From the NCBI GenBank assembly GCA_003194525.1, contig NBIV01000023.1, positions 248,001-312,000 of the forward strand: a stretch of 64,000 nucleotides of DNA, written 5' to 3'. This document shows positions 51,607-62,533 of the stretch, piece after piece. The notes under the pieces were generated by a model that worked only from the letters and a program-made list of their open reading frames with translations, had not been told where the DNA came from and searched no databases. The stretch's first letter is position 1, and every line of letters begins with the position of its first letter. A program made the position numbers and the translations under genes. This DNA comes from Gracilariopsis chorda (Eukaryota; Rhodophyta; Florideophyceae; Gracilariales; Gracilariaceae).

Positions 51607-53197
51607 GGCGCGTACGCAAGTGGTTGGCATATGTGTGTGGGTTGGTTTTTGTTTTGGTGCACATTGACGGGGCTGCTTGCCTTATTTCAGTGGTGCAATT
51701 GATGGGGTGGAACAATTGGAGCTGTGAGATATTGTGATTGGACAGCACGTGGCGATTTCGGTATTCTTGGCATGTATTGTTGCGAATCATTTCGTTTTGG
51801 ATGATTTGTTAGTTTCTGCTTCCAAAGAAAGCGGCCGGCGGGGGATGGACGTCAGCATGGAGGTGGAAGATAAAAAGTTGGTGTGACTGGGGGGGGGGGG
51901 GGGGGGGGGGGTGGAGAGTGATACAGCTTGGGCAAGGGGGAGACGGTTTGTTCCTTTTGTTTTTTTTTTTGGCTTGCAACAATAATACTAACTTTGTTTG
52001 TTGTACATGGTTTGTAGGTTGAGTAGGGTTGTAAAAGTGGTTTTTAGTATGTGGTGATTTGTAAGGAGGGGGAGCAAAAGACTGTTAAGCGTTTTATTGA
52101 GTGAGGCAGAAAGACAAGGGGCTTTTGTGCGGTACGAAAGTAAGGAGCAGTGCTTGCCGTTGAAGGGTGATGTGCTTTGGTGAGCGGGGGTGTGAAGCGA
52201 GCGTACCACTGAGTTACAAGACTGAGCGCGCGTGGTTGGTGGGGAAGAAGAGCTGAGAAGCAAACTCGAGAGCGCGGACTGTTATTTTTTTGTTTGAGGC
52301 GGCAGTGCGTTCGCGCAGCAAGGTGCGCGACATGAAGCGCTGCGTTCATGGGTGATACTGCGCAGAGTGCGCGTTTTGGCGGTTTTGAATAATGGCAGAT
52401 CGCGGCATTGACGAGTTGACGGCGAGTAAGGCGCGGAAGCGATGGTGAAAAAGATACATTGCTCCTGCGAGCAAAGGGGGCAAGCGCGGACACCAGGTGC
52501 AGCGCGGCGTGGGAACGGGATTTGGTAGCCGTTTGGCGCCTCTTTTAACCGCCACGTTGGTAAGGTTTGTAGCGCGGAATTTGTGAGCGGGTGAGCACGC
52601 GTTCACTATGTGACGCGGAACGTGTATTTAACTTATGTGCGTGGCAACACTGAAACGGTGCGCGCGCATGGCACATGTGTGTAGTGCATGGCTGCGGAGA
52701 TAATACGGATACGGCATGCATTGCGGTTGAGTTTGCGAGGCGGGCGAAGGGGCGGCGAGAAATGGGGCAGGTGCAGAGAAAGTGCGCATGTGGTGGGTGT
52801 TTGGACAGGGAAGTTGGAATGATTGTGTTTACTGAACGGTATCGGACGGAGTGCACTGTGCACCAAGGACATAAGACCAGGTGCATTTTGTATAGTGGAC
52901 TGGAGTGGTGTAGGTGTAGCGTTCACTGATTGCGCTTGCCGGAAAAGCCATCAACGCTTTACACACGCAACAGAAACGCATGAACCGTCCAAATGGGAAG
53001 AAGAGCACTCGTCAAGTGTGCAAAAAGAAAACGAAACAAAACGCTCACGCAGCATGCTACGCATGCCAGGTAACAATAAAACAAAACAAAACAAAAAACA
53101 TTACAAACCGTTCCATTTTACAGCGCTTTACAAAAGAAAATGGAAAAAAAAAAAAAGGTATCCAAAAAAGGAAAAAGAAATATACAGCGTCAAAACG
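51607..53197. other. convergent intergenic region
   Basis: It lies between the TMEM184-like gene (plus) and the RCHY1-like gene (minus). No gene is supported. It contains a poly-G tract (51889-51911), a T-run near 51960-51970, A-rich repeats AAAACAAAAC near 53080-53097, and an A-run near 53143-53155. Confidence 0.5.
51889..51911 (+). repeat. poly-G tract, 23 bases
   Basis: An uninterrupted G run follows GTGTGACT and is followed by TGGAGAG. With the similar tract at 21.75 kb it is one of two such runs, both on the plus strand in intergenic DNA. Confidence 0.95.
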
Positions 53198-54490
53198 TTA
53201 GCTGGTGCTGGCCGCAGCCGCCTCTTCGACCGGCGTCGCGGCGCCGTTCGTTCGGCCAACGTTTCCGCCGAGAGAGCGCGCGCCTCGCGCGGCAGCCGCG
53301 GCCGCAGCAGCCGCATTGGTCGCCTCGTCGCACGGTTTGATGTCAAAGTGCTCCAGCACGCGAGTGTTGTAGCCGTGGCAAGCGCCGCACTTGTGGTACA
53401 TGAGGTGAAACTGTGCAACCGTCTTCTTCTCACAGTCATGGCACAGCACCCTCGACCGTCGGTACGCAAACTCGGGCGGAATCAGCTCCTTCTGGATCTG
53501 CTTGTCCAGCTCCCTGTACCACTTGCTCATGTCCGCCATGGACTTGTGGCAGATGGGGCACGTGTACCCACTCGCCGCCAGCTGCCGCAGACAGTCACTG
53601 TGAATCGTATGTCCGCAGCGTAGAACCACCATGGGCTTGGTGCTCGTGGCGAGGTACTCCGTGCAGATGGGGCAGTTGGCATGCAGACTGCGTTCCCGGC
53701 ACGGGTGGTTATCCTTCACCGCAATCGGAATGCAGTTGCCACACCCGTGGCAGTGATGGTTATCAATACCCAAGCCTTTGCCCACTCGACACATGCCGCA
53801 CCCATCACAGTGGTATGCATCGCGTCCAGGCGTGTCGTCATAAAAGTTACATTTGGCGCAGAAATAGCGCGCAAACTGCACCCCACACGAGCGGCAGTGC
53901 GACGCAACAGCTTGCCCTTCATCTCCACACTTGACGCACGCCACAAACTTGGTAGCGTATCGGTCGATACTATGCGAGTGATCCTGTTCGTCATGACATC
54001 TTCTGCACGGGTAATAGCGTTGACAGCAGTCTGCAAGAATCCAGCAGTTGCGTTTATAGTGTTTGCATCCGGAGGGCGCGCCCGCGCCGGGAAACGACGA
54101 GCTGGAGCTGCTGCACGCCGATGGTCGCGGCGTTGTGTTGGCGATGAGCGCCGCGTTTCGGTCCGAGAACAAGCGCGCGATTGCGGCCTGCCGTTTTCGC
54201 GGAGAGCACTCGCTGCGAACGATGTGACGCACGGCGTCTTGTAACGCGCTTTTCGGCGTGTTCATGTTGCGATTCGGCTGCGGCGGACTGGCGGCGCACG
54301 CATGGGCGGGCGGCAGCGGGTCGGGAGGGGGTGATGCAGATGTAGATGCACAATCGACGCGTCGGCGCTTGTGCACGGGCGAATGACACTCGGCGACAGC
54401 AGCGGAGGGGGGTAGTAGTTGAGTGGGGGGGGTTGAGAGGGGGGAAGGGGGGTGGTGTTGGTTGGGAGTACAAGGAGTTGAGGAGCACAT
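53198..54490 (-). CDS. CHY/CTCHY/RING zinc-finger E3 ubiquitin ligase (RCHY1/PIRH2-like)
   Basis: This is an intronless 430-residue protein. The zinc domains stand in the RCHY1 order: CHY finger from residue 142 (CKHYKRNCWILADCCQRYYPCRRCHDE...H.H) to about 208, CTCHY domain about 209-272 (CAKCNFYDD...YHCDGCGMCRVGKG...HHCHGCGNC), RING-H2 at 273-314 (CPICTEYL...CGHTIHSDC...CPIC), and a C-terminal zinc ribbon 350-371 (CHDC...HKCGACHGYNT). The family mono- or polyubiquitinates substrates such as p53-like factors in animals and light or ABA regulators in plants. Unlike the human protein, it has a 140-residue Ser/Pro/Ala-rich N-terminal extension with a basic patch (KRRRVD), and an Ala-run near the C terminus. 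The Met at residue 76 (MNTPKSALQ) is an alternative start; a compact form would begin there. Confidence 0.93.
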   Translation of the reverse strand: MCSSTPCTPNQHHPPSPLSTPPTQLLPPSAAVAECHSPVHKRRRVDCASTSASPPPDPLPPAHACAASPPQPNRNMNTPKSALQDAVRHIVRSECSPRKRQAAIARLFSDRNAALIANTTPRPSACSSSSSSFPGAGAPSGCKHYKRNCWILADCCQRYYPCRRCHDEQDHSHSIDRYATKFVACVKCGDEGQAVASHCRSCGVQFARYFCAKCNFYDDTPGRDAYHCDGCGMCRVGKGLGIDNHHCHGCGNCIPIAVKDNHPCRERSLHANCPICTEYLATSTKPMVVLRCGHTIHSDCLRQLAASGYTCPICHKSMADMSKWYRELDKQIQKELIPPEFAYRRSRVLCHDCEKKTVAQFHLMYHKCGACHGYNTRVLEHFDIKPCDEATNAAAAAAAAARGARSLGGNVGRTNGAATPVEEAAAASTS

Positions 54491-57300
54491 GAGGCTGAGA
54501 GTTGGTGGGGTGAAGGTAAAAAGGTGGGGCGGGAGGGCGGAGGAGTACAGATATGGGCGGGGGGGAAGGGAGTTTTGGGGGAGGGAGGAGGGAGGGAGGA
54601 GACAGGAAGAGGGCGGAGGACGTGTTGGATTTTCGGCGATTGTAAGATATATCGAGCAGGGCGCACGGCGAATGATGACGATGCGAGGTGTGTGAGGGGG
54701 GGGAATTTAGGGGGGGGCGCGGCGCGTAATGCATGGCAAGCGCGGCGCGTGTGGCTGCGCGAGCGGGCGACCGTTTTTGTGAGACGCAACACTTTTTTTT
54801 TGTTCGTGCGGCTGGCGCCGTCACTTGCGCTTCGCTGGATTCATGCGCAGGCACTTGACGCTGCTGCGCACCAGCGCCGCATCCGCCTCCCCGCGCGCGC
54901 CGCACACGCGCCGCCGCCGCCGCGTGTCGTTGCTGCTGCTCCTGCCACCGCGCTGCCGTGGCACAGCCGCGCCGCCGTCGTGACGGCGCATCGCAGGCGC
55001 CCGCAGCTGCATGTTTGTTATTTCCCCGTCACCCCCGCCACGCTCCCAAGTCGGCGGCGCCACATTTCCATCGCATCACTTCATGTCGCCCGCTGCGCAG
55101 AGCGATCCAAAATGCTCGCGCCCACATGACAACAAAAAAGCAAACCCTAATGTACTTTACCTGCCCCCCCATCAAACGCAATCTACCACAGCCATAAATG
55201 TCGTTTCCTGTTATCTATTTTATCTTATCCTGCGCATCGTCTGCCACTAGCCACAAACGGCTACAGCTTCACCTTTTGCTACACACTGCTGTACGTTTAG
55301 CTTGAGTATCTCGCCAAACTTACGTTTGCCTACGCTGCTCGTGCCTTGCGCCCCGCCTTCACCCCACGGGCACGGGCACGGGCAACCCTACTACGCACCC
55401 TCACAACGCCCTGCCAAAGCGTCTGCCAACCTCTCTCACAACCACTTCACCTTGTACTGTACCAACCTACCAACGCTAAACGCTACCTCTTCCCCTTTCG
55501 CGCCGTCACAATCCTCACCAACAAATGACGTCATCCATGCCGTTCCGTCATCCCCCCCCACAGTATTTGCCCAATTCACCCAAACTTCTAAAAACAGCCC
55601 ACAAATGCCCAAACCTTACCTCCACTGTATTGTCGTCCTCACCCCACTCAGCTCCATCACAGCAAAGCCTTGGCGTCAAAACCCACATCCACCCTTGCTA
55701 CATAAGCCTGCAACGTTAGCAATCCTAGATACCTTTGTAGTGTACTCCTGCCGAAATGTGTCTTTGCTTGTGTTGCAACATTTGGTTCATCTCCCCCAAC
55801 GCTTTTCTCAAACTCGTCTCTCTGAAATCGATGCAGTGCACCATTGGCAAGTATGTTTTTTTTTTTTTTTTTCTGCTTGCTGTCCAACAACAGTGACAAG
55901 CAACCGAACTCAAACCACAGTTCGCTACTTTGCCGCGATGCTTCAGCCTACCTTTGCGTCCAAACCCACCATTGCGAGTGCTACACTCCGTGCGTGTGCC
56001 ATCATCTGAACGCGAACATACACAACTTCCATACACGGCCCTGTACATACCAGTCGCTAGTACTGTACACAAGTTATGTACACCAAGCTTGCATTAGTGG
56101 CCGCCGATCGCTTTCACAGCGCTGCTCACCAAATTAATGACGTCTTCAAGTGCAAGAGTATCTACGCCTCCATTCGTAGAAACCGAAGTGCACGTACACT
56201 TTCTCGTCGTCTCTTTGTCGTTTCTCACTCAACCAGCGAAGCAACCACTTCATTACGTTTGCGCTTCCAACACATGTGCCCAACGATGCCACCGTTGTTC
56301 CACATCACGTCCACATCTCATTCGCTCGCGCTTTGCTCGTTTGGTGGTCCAAGTGCACACCTCAATTGATTGACCGAACGCCACTGCATTGCTTGCAACA
56401 AAACATCTCAAAGTAAAAATATCACCACACAAACCAAACGCACCAGTCAACAGTGGCATGCTCCACACCTGTTTGTTCAACCTACATATCTTATCAATTC
56501 CAAACCATTGGTTGCACACACGAGTGCAAGTCGACGTATCTCTTCACAAAGCTACTCCACACAACTTATCCTTTGTAGAACAAACCCCCCACGCAAGTCG
56601 TGAGTTCGTGACATTGCCTCACAGCTGAAACCGCTTTCGCACATTGTCCCAACGACACCCTCCCACACATCGTTTACTCGACGCACTTGTTATGGTTCCA
56701 TTCATTCGAGGCGCAACTTTGTGATGCAAAAAAGTTGTAAAAGCGCTTCCTATCCACATCCATTTAGTTGAGCTTCACTTGTTTGCCTTTGGTTCCAATC
56801 TCCTCTTGTCATGGGACATTTCTTCTTCAAAAAGGGTGAAACTCAAACGCTCATTTCCAAATCGCCCCAACCGTGTGCTAATGTAAGACTGAGAAACCCT
56901 CATGCCTGACTGGGAAGCGTTAGGAAATTCAGCTAAAATGATTATCTGTTGTTCGGAAAAGGTTTAGAGCTACAAGTGTACGGCGAGCAGTTTGGTGTGC
57001 TGAACAAGTAGTCGACTTCTTTTGTGGTCCCATGACCACTTTTGTGCCTTTGTTCAATTTTAGATAGGGTTATACCGCAACCGACTTTAGCTCTCTGCCT
57101 GCGAGGGACTCCTGTCTTCCGATGCGCTGTTGAGATTAGTCGCATGTTATGGTTGTCACCAAGCAACGAACAATACGTACGTGTTTCTGCTTCGTTCATT
57201 TGCGTTGACGGTGCTTGTGATTACAGGCGTATTGAGACTAGCGTCAGGAACTAGTAAACCAGTTGTTTAAAACTACCATGTGGTGATCGTGACTGGGCGA
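54491..57300. other. gene-poor region upstream of RCHY1-like gene
   Basis: The first 500 bases are strongly G-rich on the plus strand (promoter and leader of the minus-strand gene). Further on, frames of 60-235 codons are open, but their sequences are low-complexity Pro/Ser/Thr/His without domain texture. A T-run lies at about 55857-55871. No RNA gene is recognised. Confidence 0.4.
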
Positions 57301-58857
57301 CGTGTGGGCATGGATTGGGGAACCGCTGCGTGAACTCTAATATCAGGAGCAAGTTTTGTCTTTGGGATATTAGGGTTTGAACGTAGAACTCTAACACACC
57401 CGACACTTGGCTTGTAGCTTACCCTTCTTACGAGTTCAAGAAGAGCTAGTTCACTTCTTGGATATCAAGCCAGGTTTATAGGCGGCTATTTATCAGCGAT
57501 ACCTAAGAATATGCTACCATTAGTGGCTGGTTTGGCAACCACAATGGTTCAACAAAAGAAGAAGAAAAACAAAACGGGTTTCAAGAAAAAAAAGAACGTT
57601 AACATATCGACAAGTATGGAACACGAGACTCTGTTTAGACATGGCTTTCCAGACGCCACCTGCTATTAAAACGGTGACAAGTCTCGGGCGAAGGTGGTGC
57701 AGTCTGAACTCGATCCATAGATCTGAGATTGGGCAAGGACTTCATTATTCGAGATAACACCGCATGCAATAGCTTGTTACAAACCTGTAACCTGTCTGAA
57801 GCGCCGGAGATCATTGCTCAGGGGTTACATGCTTCCCCTCGTGAGACAGCAACGCCTTGCTCTCCTGTTCTAACCTAAACCCCTGCAGCCGGGGTGGCCT
57901 TGTACAGCAGGGAGATGTTCTTGATGTATAGCCTGATCCTGGCATAGGACGGAGTATAGTGCATTGCCCATGATTTGTTCATGTCATTTATCGTTAGTTC
58001 CTAATCGCAACGATATTGCTCGTAGGTTCCCGTATCGGGGCATTTACAAATACCCCGATAGGAGGGCCTCAGCAGGAGTGTTCATGCTGCCCGTCGATAT
58101 GGATGTGGAGTTGTTCCATTGCACGCAAAAGAAACCATGTTGCCGTTAATACATGCAAGTTAGCATTCCCATGCTACGCCCGTCTTTCCTCCGGTAAGCC
58201 GGAATTAGGCTACCGCCCATAACCAACAACAGTGTTGTTGTTGTTGTTGGTTCGGGGCTGACGAAGCCTAATTCCGACTTCGACGTACCAGCCCTCTAAG
58301 AAGTTAGTCTCTGCCGCGAAGTCTCAAGGCAGAACCAGTTGCGGGTCTATTTTGCTTCCTCCTGGTTCGCATCAGCAGGAAGGTCGGCACACCACGGCGG
58401 GCGGAGTAATATATTGTGCTCAAAGCGAAGGCAACCGGCCGTTCCCACGTGATCCCTCAGCGCAGTAGTAATCATGCTCATTAGTTCACAAGGAAGAGAG
58501 CAATACTCTTGGGTCATTGTGTCCAACCTAAGGAATATCGAGCAACGATATTGTTTGTATACTTGCCCTGATCAACGGCGTCCATCGCCCTAATAATTTC
58601 CGCCCAGATACGGTTTACTTTGACTTGCTTCTCGGGTTTCTATCGAACGACTAGTGGCCGTAGTGGCCACAAGAATTGTCCGGTAGCCTATCGCTGAGCC
58701 GCAGAAAACGGGACTAAGGTGCAACCCAATATCTGCCCGTTGTCGTGCTTTCCCGTCCTGAAGCGCCAACATCCTTTTGATGCAAGTTAGAGGCAAGCCA
58801 GATGGATCAGCGTCGGCCTACTTGAAAGAACGTAGCATTAGAAACAGAGATTTAAGC
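57301..58857. other. gene-poor region
   Basis: No gene is supported. It includes the nested inverted repeat at 58200-58276. Composition and texture suggest repeat-derived DNA. Confidence 0.4.
58200..58276. repeat. nested inverted repeat (77 bp)
   Basis: Outer perfect 12-bp arms CGGAATTAGGCT (58200-58211) and AGCCTAATTCCG (58265-58276) enclose inner arms AACCAACAAC (58221-58230) and GTTGTTGGTT (58243-58252). The centre is a GTT trinucleotide run. It could be terminal repeats of a tiny fold-back element or a structured RNA; neither is proven. Confidence 0.85.
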
Positions 58858-58885
58858 GACCCGGGAGGTCGTTAAACTCGTCCAG
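58858..58885 (+). repeat. dispersed 28-bp repeat, copy 1
   Basis: This matches 61711-61738 at 26 of 28 positions, with the core GTCGTTAAACTCGTCCAG. It is followed directly by a local inverted repeat AGGCGATC...GATCGCCT (58884-58908). Confidence 0.8.
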
Positions 58886-60777
58886 GCGATCGGCGGACTG
58901 ATCGCCTCAACGGACCAGGGATGTCCGTAAAATCGCCCCGGCAGTCGGCGCACGGACAGCCCGAAGACCTGGGCGGTAGCGTCGGAAAAAGACCCCCGCT
59001 TATCTGTGCGAAACAGAAGGGACGAGGCACGTGCAACCCTGCGGATCTTACCAACCTTTCCCTAACTTTTCCCAGAAGGATCATGGAGGTTCCCACGGAA
59101 ACTCTGGCGGGACCGCAGTGGGTCTCCAACGGAGACCAGGGATTTTAGGAAGCGGCAACACCGCCTGTACAAGGATCTGAATGGTTTTACAGCGTTTTTC
59201 TGGACTTATGCTGAGATCTACAGCACACACGGGCCCCAACCCGATCTTACCGCCCTTTATCGCCAGGGATAAAGAGAAAAGGGAGGGTAAGATGTCACCA
59301 GATCTTGTGGGTGGCGCGAACGTGGTACATGGAATCCGCCTTGTCGTGGTTTACCCGTTACCTGGCGTTCTCTCGAGTTGAGGAAGGATTAGCAGAGCAA
59401 AGTCTGGAAGAGGCGAAACGCGCCAGAACGAAATGGATTATACATTCGGGTCTCCCCGTAGAAGTTTTGCACCATTCTACTACGTCTTGGAATACCAGTT
59501 GGTGAGCGTAACACGGCTGCTGCAGGGTGGGAGCACGCAACAGCTATCAACAATATTTTGAGTCAGAAGTTAAGAATGGTGTAACGGGGTAGAGAGAACT
59601 TGTCATTCACGAGGAGTAGCTAGCGGTTAACCTTAGTTGAGAGATTGAGAAGGAATTATGATAAGTTCTACCACAGCGTCGCAATTAGACAATGTGCGCC
59701 CATAAAGAACAACAACAACAGAGATTAAAAGGGTGAGCTCTAAGGTTTTTACATTTATATATGTATGGGTGTATGTTCACGGGCGCACGCCACTAATTCC
59801 GAAGGCGTGGTAACCCTTTAGGAGCTCCTATCGAAGAATTCCTCTCTACTCCAGAATTCCTAACACCTTATGCGGCCATTTCTTCACTATCGCTGACCCT
59901 CCAACCCCTTGTTTTTCACGTGCGGACGGTGAAGCATCGAGTTATACTTGGACAGCGAGCCAGTGCGTGAACAATATCTCCGGGACAGGTCGGATTTCTA
60001 GTGGTATCCAGGCGTGCTACGGTTGCTGACCTACCGATAAATGCACGTTTGCTTATCGAAGTACAGTACAGCAGGGGTGTCGCCCTTGAAACAAAGGCAG
60101 CTCTTCTTGGACCATTAACTTCAGTGGAAGAGAACTTGTTCATCCGCTTCTTACCCTTTGTCCAGGCCAAGCTAAACCCTGCCGGAATGTTAATGAGAGC
60201 AGCCAGTTACAACGGTTTACAATTAATGATACATGTACGTGACACAAGTCGTCGTGACTCTTTAACCCTATTTGCAAAGAATATAGAGGGGCTAGACCCT
60301 TGCGCTTAGCCTTACTGCGGTAAACGATTTTTGGGAAACGCCAAACTTTCCATTTTGGGCTTGTTACATTATTCCATCTGGTCATGTGCCCACTCTTCCC
60401 AGGCAACAGGTCCCTCAACAGATCTGCCTTTATGAAATGGTTCGAATTAGGGTGATATCAACAAGAATGGTTTAGCCACACAACGGTATCGTCGGACGGA
60501 GTAGACGAATCGTCCGTCAAGCTCTGCTCAAACCTCGTCCTTTGGACAAACTATCTGACAACCTAGTGGCTTATATTCACGCTCTGGTGCAAAGCGCGTC
60601 CGTTCAAACAAGGACCATAAGCAGAAGTAACCGCACTAGCGAACGCGGTATCGAAGCACACAAGAGTATCGGCGGTGTATTGGCGCTACAAAGCTTTCAC
60701 AGCCTTCGCAATCTGTCTTCTTGTTCTTCTTTATTGTGGGTTCAATACGCCTGATTACGGCATAGTGACAGAGGTTT
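58886..60777. other. repeat-derived region with protein-like scraps
   Basis: Two plus-strand stretches read like old coding sequence. One at about 59305-59505 contains LAEQSLEEAKRARTKWIIH; the other at about 60001-60309 contains ALLGPLTSVEENLFIRFLP. Neither matches a family I recognise. CAACGGACCAGGGAT and CAACGGAGACCAGGGAT occur at 58909 and 59127. It is probably mobile-element debris. Confidence 0.3.
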
Positions 60778-61455
60778 TTATGAGTAAAACCTCTCTCTCC
60801 TAAGAAAAGCTAACAACTTTTGTGGCCACTGGCGGACTATCTCCGCCAAAGTCTTACCTCTTCTCTCTGCTGGGGCAGGAAGCTCGCGTCTCCTAGATTC
60901 CTTCCGCTTGGCACAACGAAGCACATAGTGTTCAGCGCTGTTGGTAGCGTCCGTGTTGCAGTCGCATTGTGATGGTGTCCCTTCTATGTAGCTTGCAACA
61001 GGGTGAAGCTTCGGCGTGTGTCCTACATAGATCTGAGACAGCGTGACTTCAGCTTTCCGCGGCGATATGATGCCCTGTAGTTCTTCTGGGACATTATTGA
61101 TCAAAGGCTTGGCTCTAGAGGCAGCCATGATTCGTGTCTTGGCGTCCTCAAAGTAGACCAGTACTCTGACTTGATCTTTCAAAGGAGTGCTCAAACCTTG
61201 CTTTGCAAGGCTATCCACCCGTTCATTCTGCGGAAGGCAGCAGTGACCGGGTATCCAAACGATATCAATGAAGCAGCCCCTTCTGTCAGTGATGGAACTT
61301 AGTAGTCGTGAAACAGTTTGTAACGAAGAGGGTTGCTGTCGAAGCGAGCTCTGTAATCCATCTACCATACTCTTGGAGTGCGTTGCCAATCTGATTCTTC
61401 CTTTCCATCCCTGTTCGCATCTGTGCAAAACCTTGTCTAGCGCATCTGTCTTCTA
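60778..61455 (-). mobile_element. LINE 3' fragment with RNase H domain
   Basis: The minus strand is open for 216 codons from 61428. It begins inside an RNase HI fold (ATHSKSMVDGLQSSL) and carries the diagnostic WIPGHCCLPQNERVDSLAKQG. It then has a C-terminal extension with Leu-rich segments and a Cys/His cluster (CDCNTDATNSAEHYVLRC), usual at the end of non-LTR retrotransposon ORF2 proteins that carry RNase H (I/Tad-like groups). Everything upstream of RNase H (endonuclease, RT) is missing at about 61455, as expected for a 5'-truncated insertion. The remaining frame has no internal stop, so the insertion may be fairly young. The upstream in-frame codons give KVLHRCEQGWKGRIRLA. It is a different fragment from the RT remnant at 36.6 kb. 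Confidence 0.8.
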
Positions 61456-62533
61456 GTCAAGGCTTCATTAAAGTTTGTGGGTCAATGTTAGGGTCTTCGC
61501 GTGCGCCCTTTTTGTATCCATTGCCCTGTGACACCGTCGTGGTGTGCCGGCGTTCGGTTATGGCAGCGCCTAATGGATCAGCGAAAGCATCTACATCCGG
61601 CAACTTAGCTTTCGCATCAGAGGGGTGGCCTTTAAAAACCTAGGCGTCGTAATCAGACGCGTGGCACTAACAATTAGCAAAAGCATGTAAAGTCAAAGGA
61701 GAACCACTCCGATCCGGGATGTCGTTAAACTCGTCCAGCCAAAATGAGTTGAAGTTGAGCGATCGCAACTCATTTCTGTTAGACCTGCGGTGCCAAGGTT
61801 TTTGTTGGATTACTACGCCGAGGGATCACGTGGGAACCGCCAGTGGCCCCACTTGAAACAGACATTGCGACCGCTGGGGTCAAGGTGCCGTGTACTGCAT
61901 TTTCAATTGCTTGGATCTCCGTGGTTGCGTCCATTGGGTCGATTTGCGACCATTTGTTCGCTTTATCAACAAGTGTGACGCGTTAGCTGCAGAAGGAGGG
62001 GAGACTATCGACCGTACAGAAGAACAGTCCTTGTAAAGATATATCCCAGTTGTTGCACTGGTAGCATCGCCCAGTGATGACAGCTTGCTCGGTCGCGCAA
62101 CAGACGTGAAGGATATGTTGAAAACCTTGGCACTGGGTATGAGACTCTAGTGCACAGAGACGTGAATGCTTCTGAGAAAGCCTAGTTCTGCGGGAGAGGC
62201 TCAGTTGCGTCGGAGGTGGAAGCTACGGTGAAATGCTGTGGACCTTCTCATTGAAGAAGAAGAGGCGAAGAAGGAACCTAGCCAGAGACGACCGGTTCAC
62301 GAGTGGGAACTGAGTTGTGAAGAGTGGCAGAAAACGTTGAAAGCGTTTGTGGATGCCATTGGAAGTCGAACAAAGATGCCAACTGCAGCAATTGTCACAA
62401 GGGAATTGATGTGCGCGATACGCGTCCCGTCGAAAGAAGACGGGTACAAGTTATGCGCTGCCTTACGGTCCCGGAAAGGTACGTTATATATACACCATGA
62501 TGTTGTCGCGAGTTGCAAGTGCATTCCAGCACG
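61456..62533. other. intergenic with one protein-like plus-strand stretch
   Basis: From about 62238 to 62530 the plus strand reads protein-like: LIEEEEAKKEPSQRRP, HEWELSCEEWQKTLKAFVD and VPSKEDGYKLCAALRSRKG. There is no ATG start and it runs into the antisense of the Uma2 gene, so it is probably a remnant. ATGAGTTG...CAACTCAT forms an inverted repeat around GCGATCGC near 61746-61775. Confidence 0.35.
61711..61738 (+). repeat. dispersed 28-bp repeat, copy 2
   Basis: Second copy of the 58858-58885 sequence (26/28 identical), about 2.85 kb away and in the same orientation. The LINE fragment lies between the copies. Confidence 0.8.

Noticed and set aside
52823-53623. 266-codon plus-strand open frame
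   Set aside because: Its second half is antisense to the well-supported RCHY1-like gene and its first half is Lys-rich low complexity.
55302-56009. 235-codon plus-strand open frame
   Set aside because: C-rich strand gives Pro/Ser/Thr/His-rich translation, includes a homopolymer T-run translated as Phe, and has no domain.
60425-60450. TGGTTCGAATTAGG, a tRNA T-arm-like sequence
   Set aside because: No matching acceptor stem, D-arm or anticodon arm could be drawn around it.
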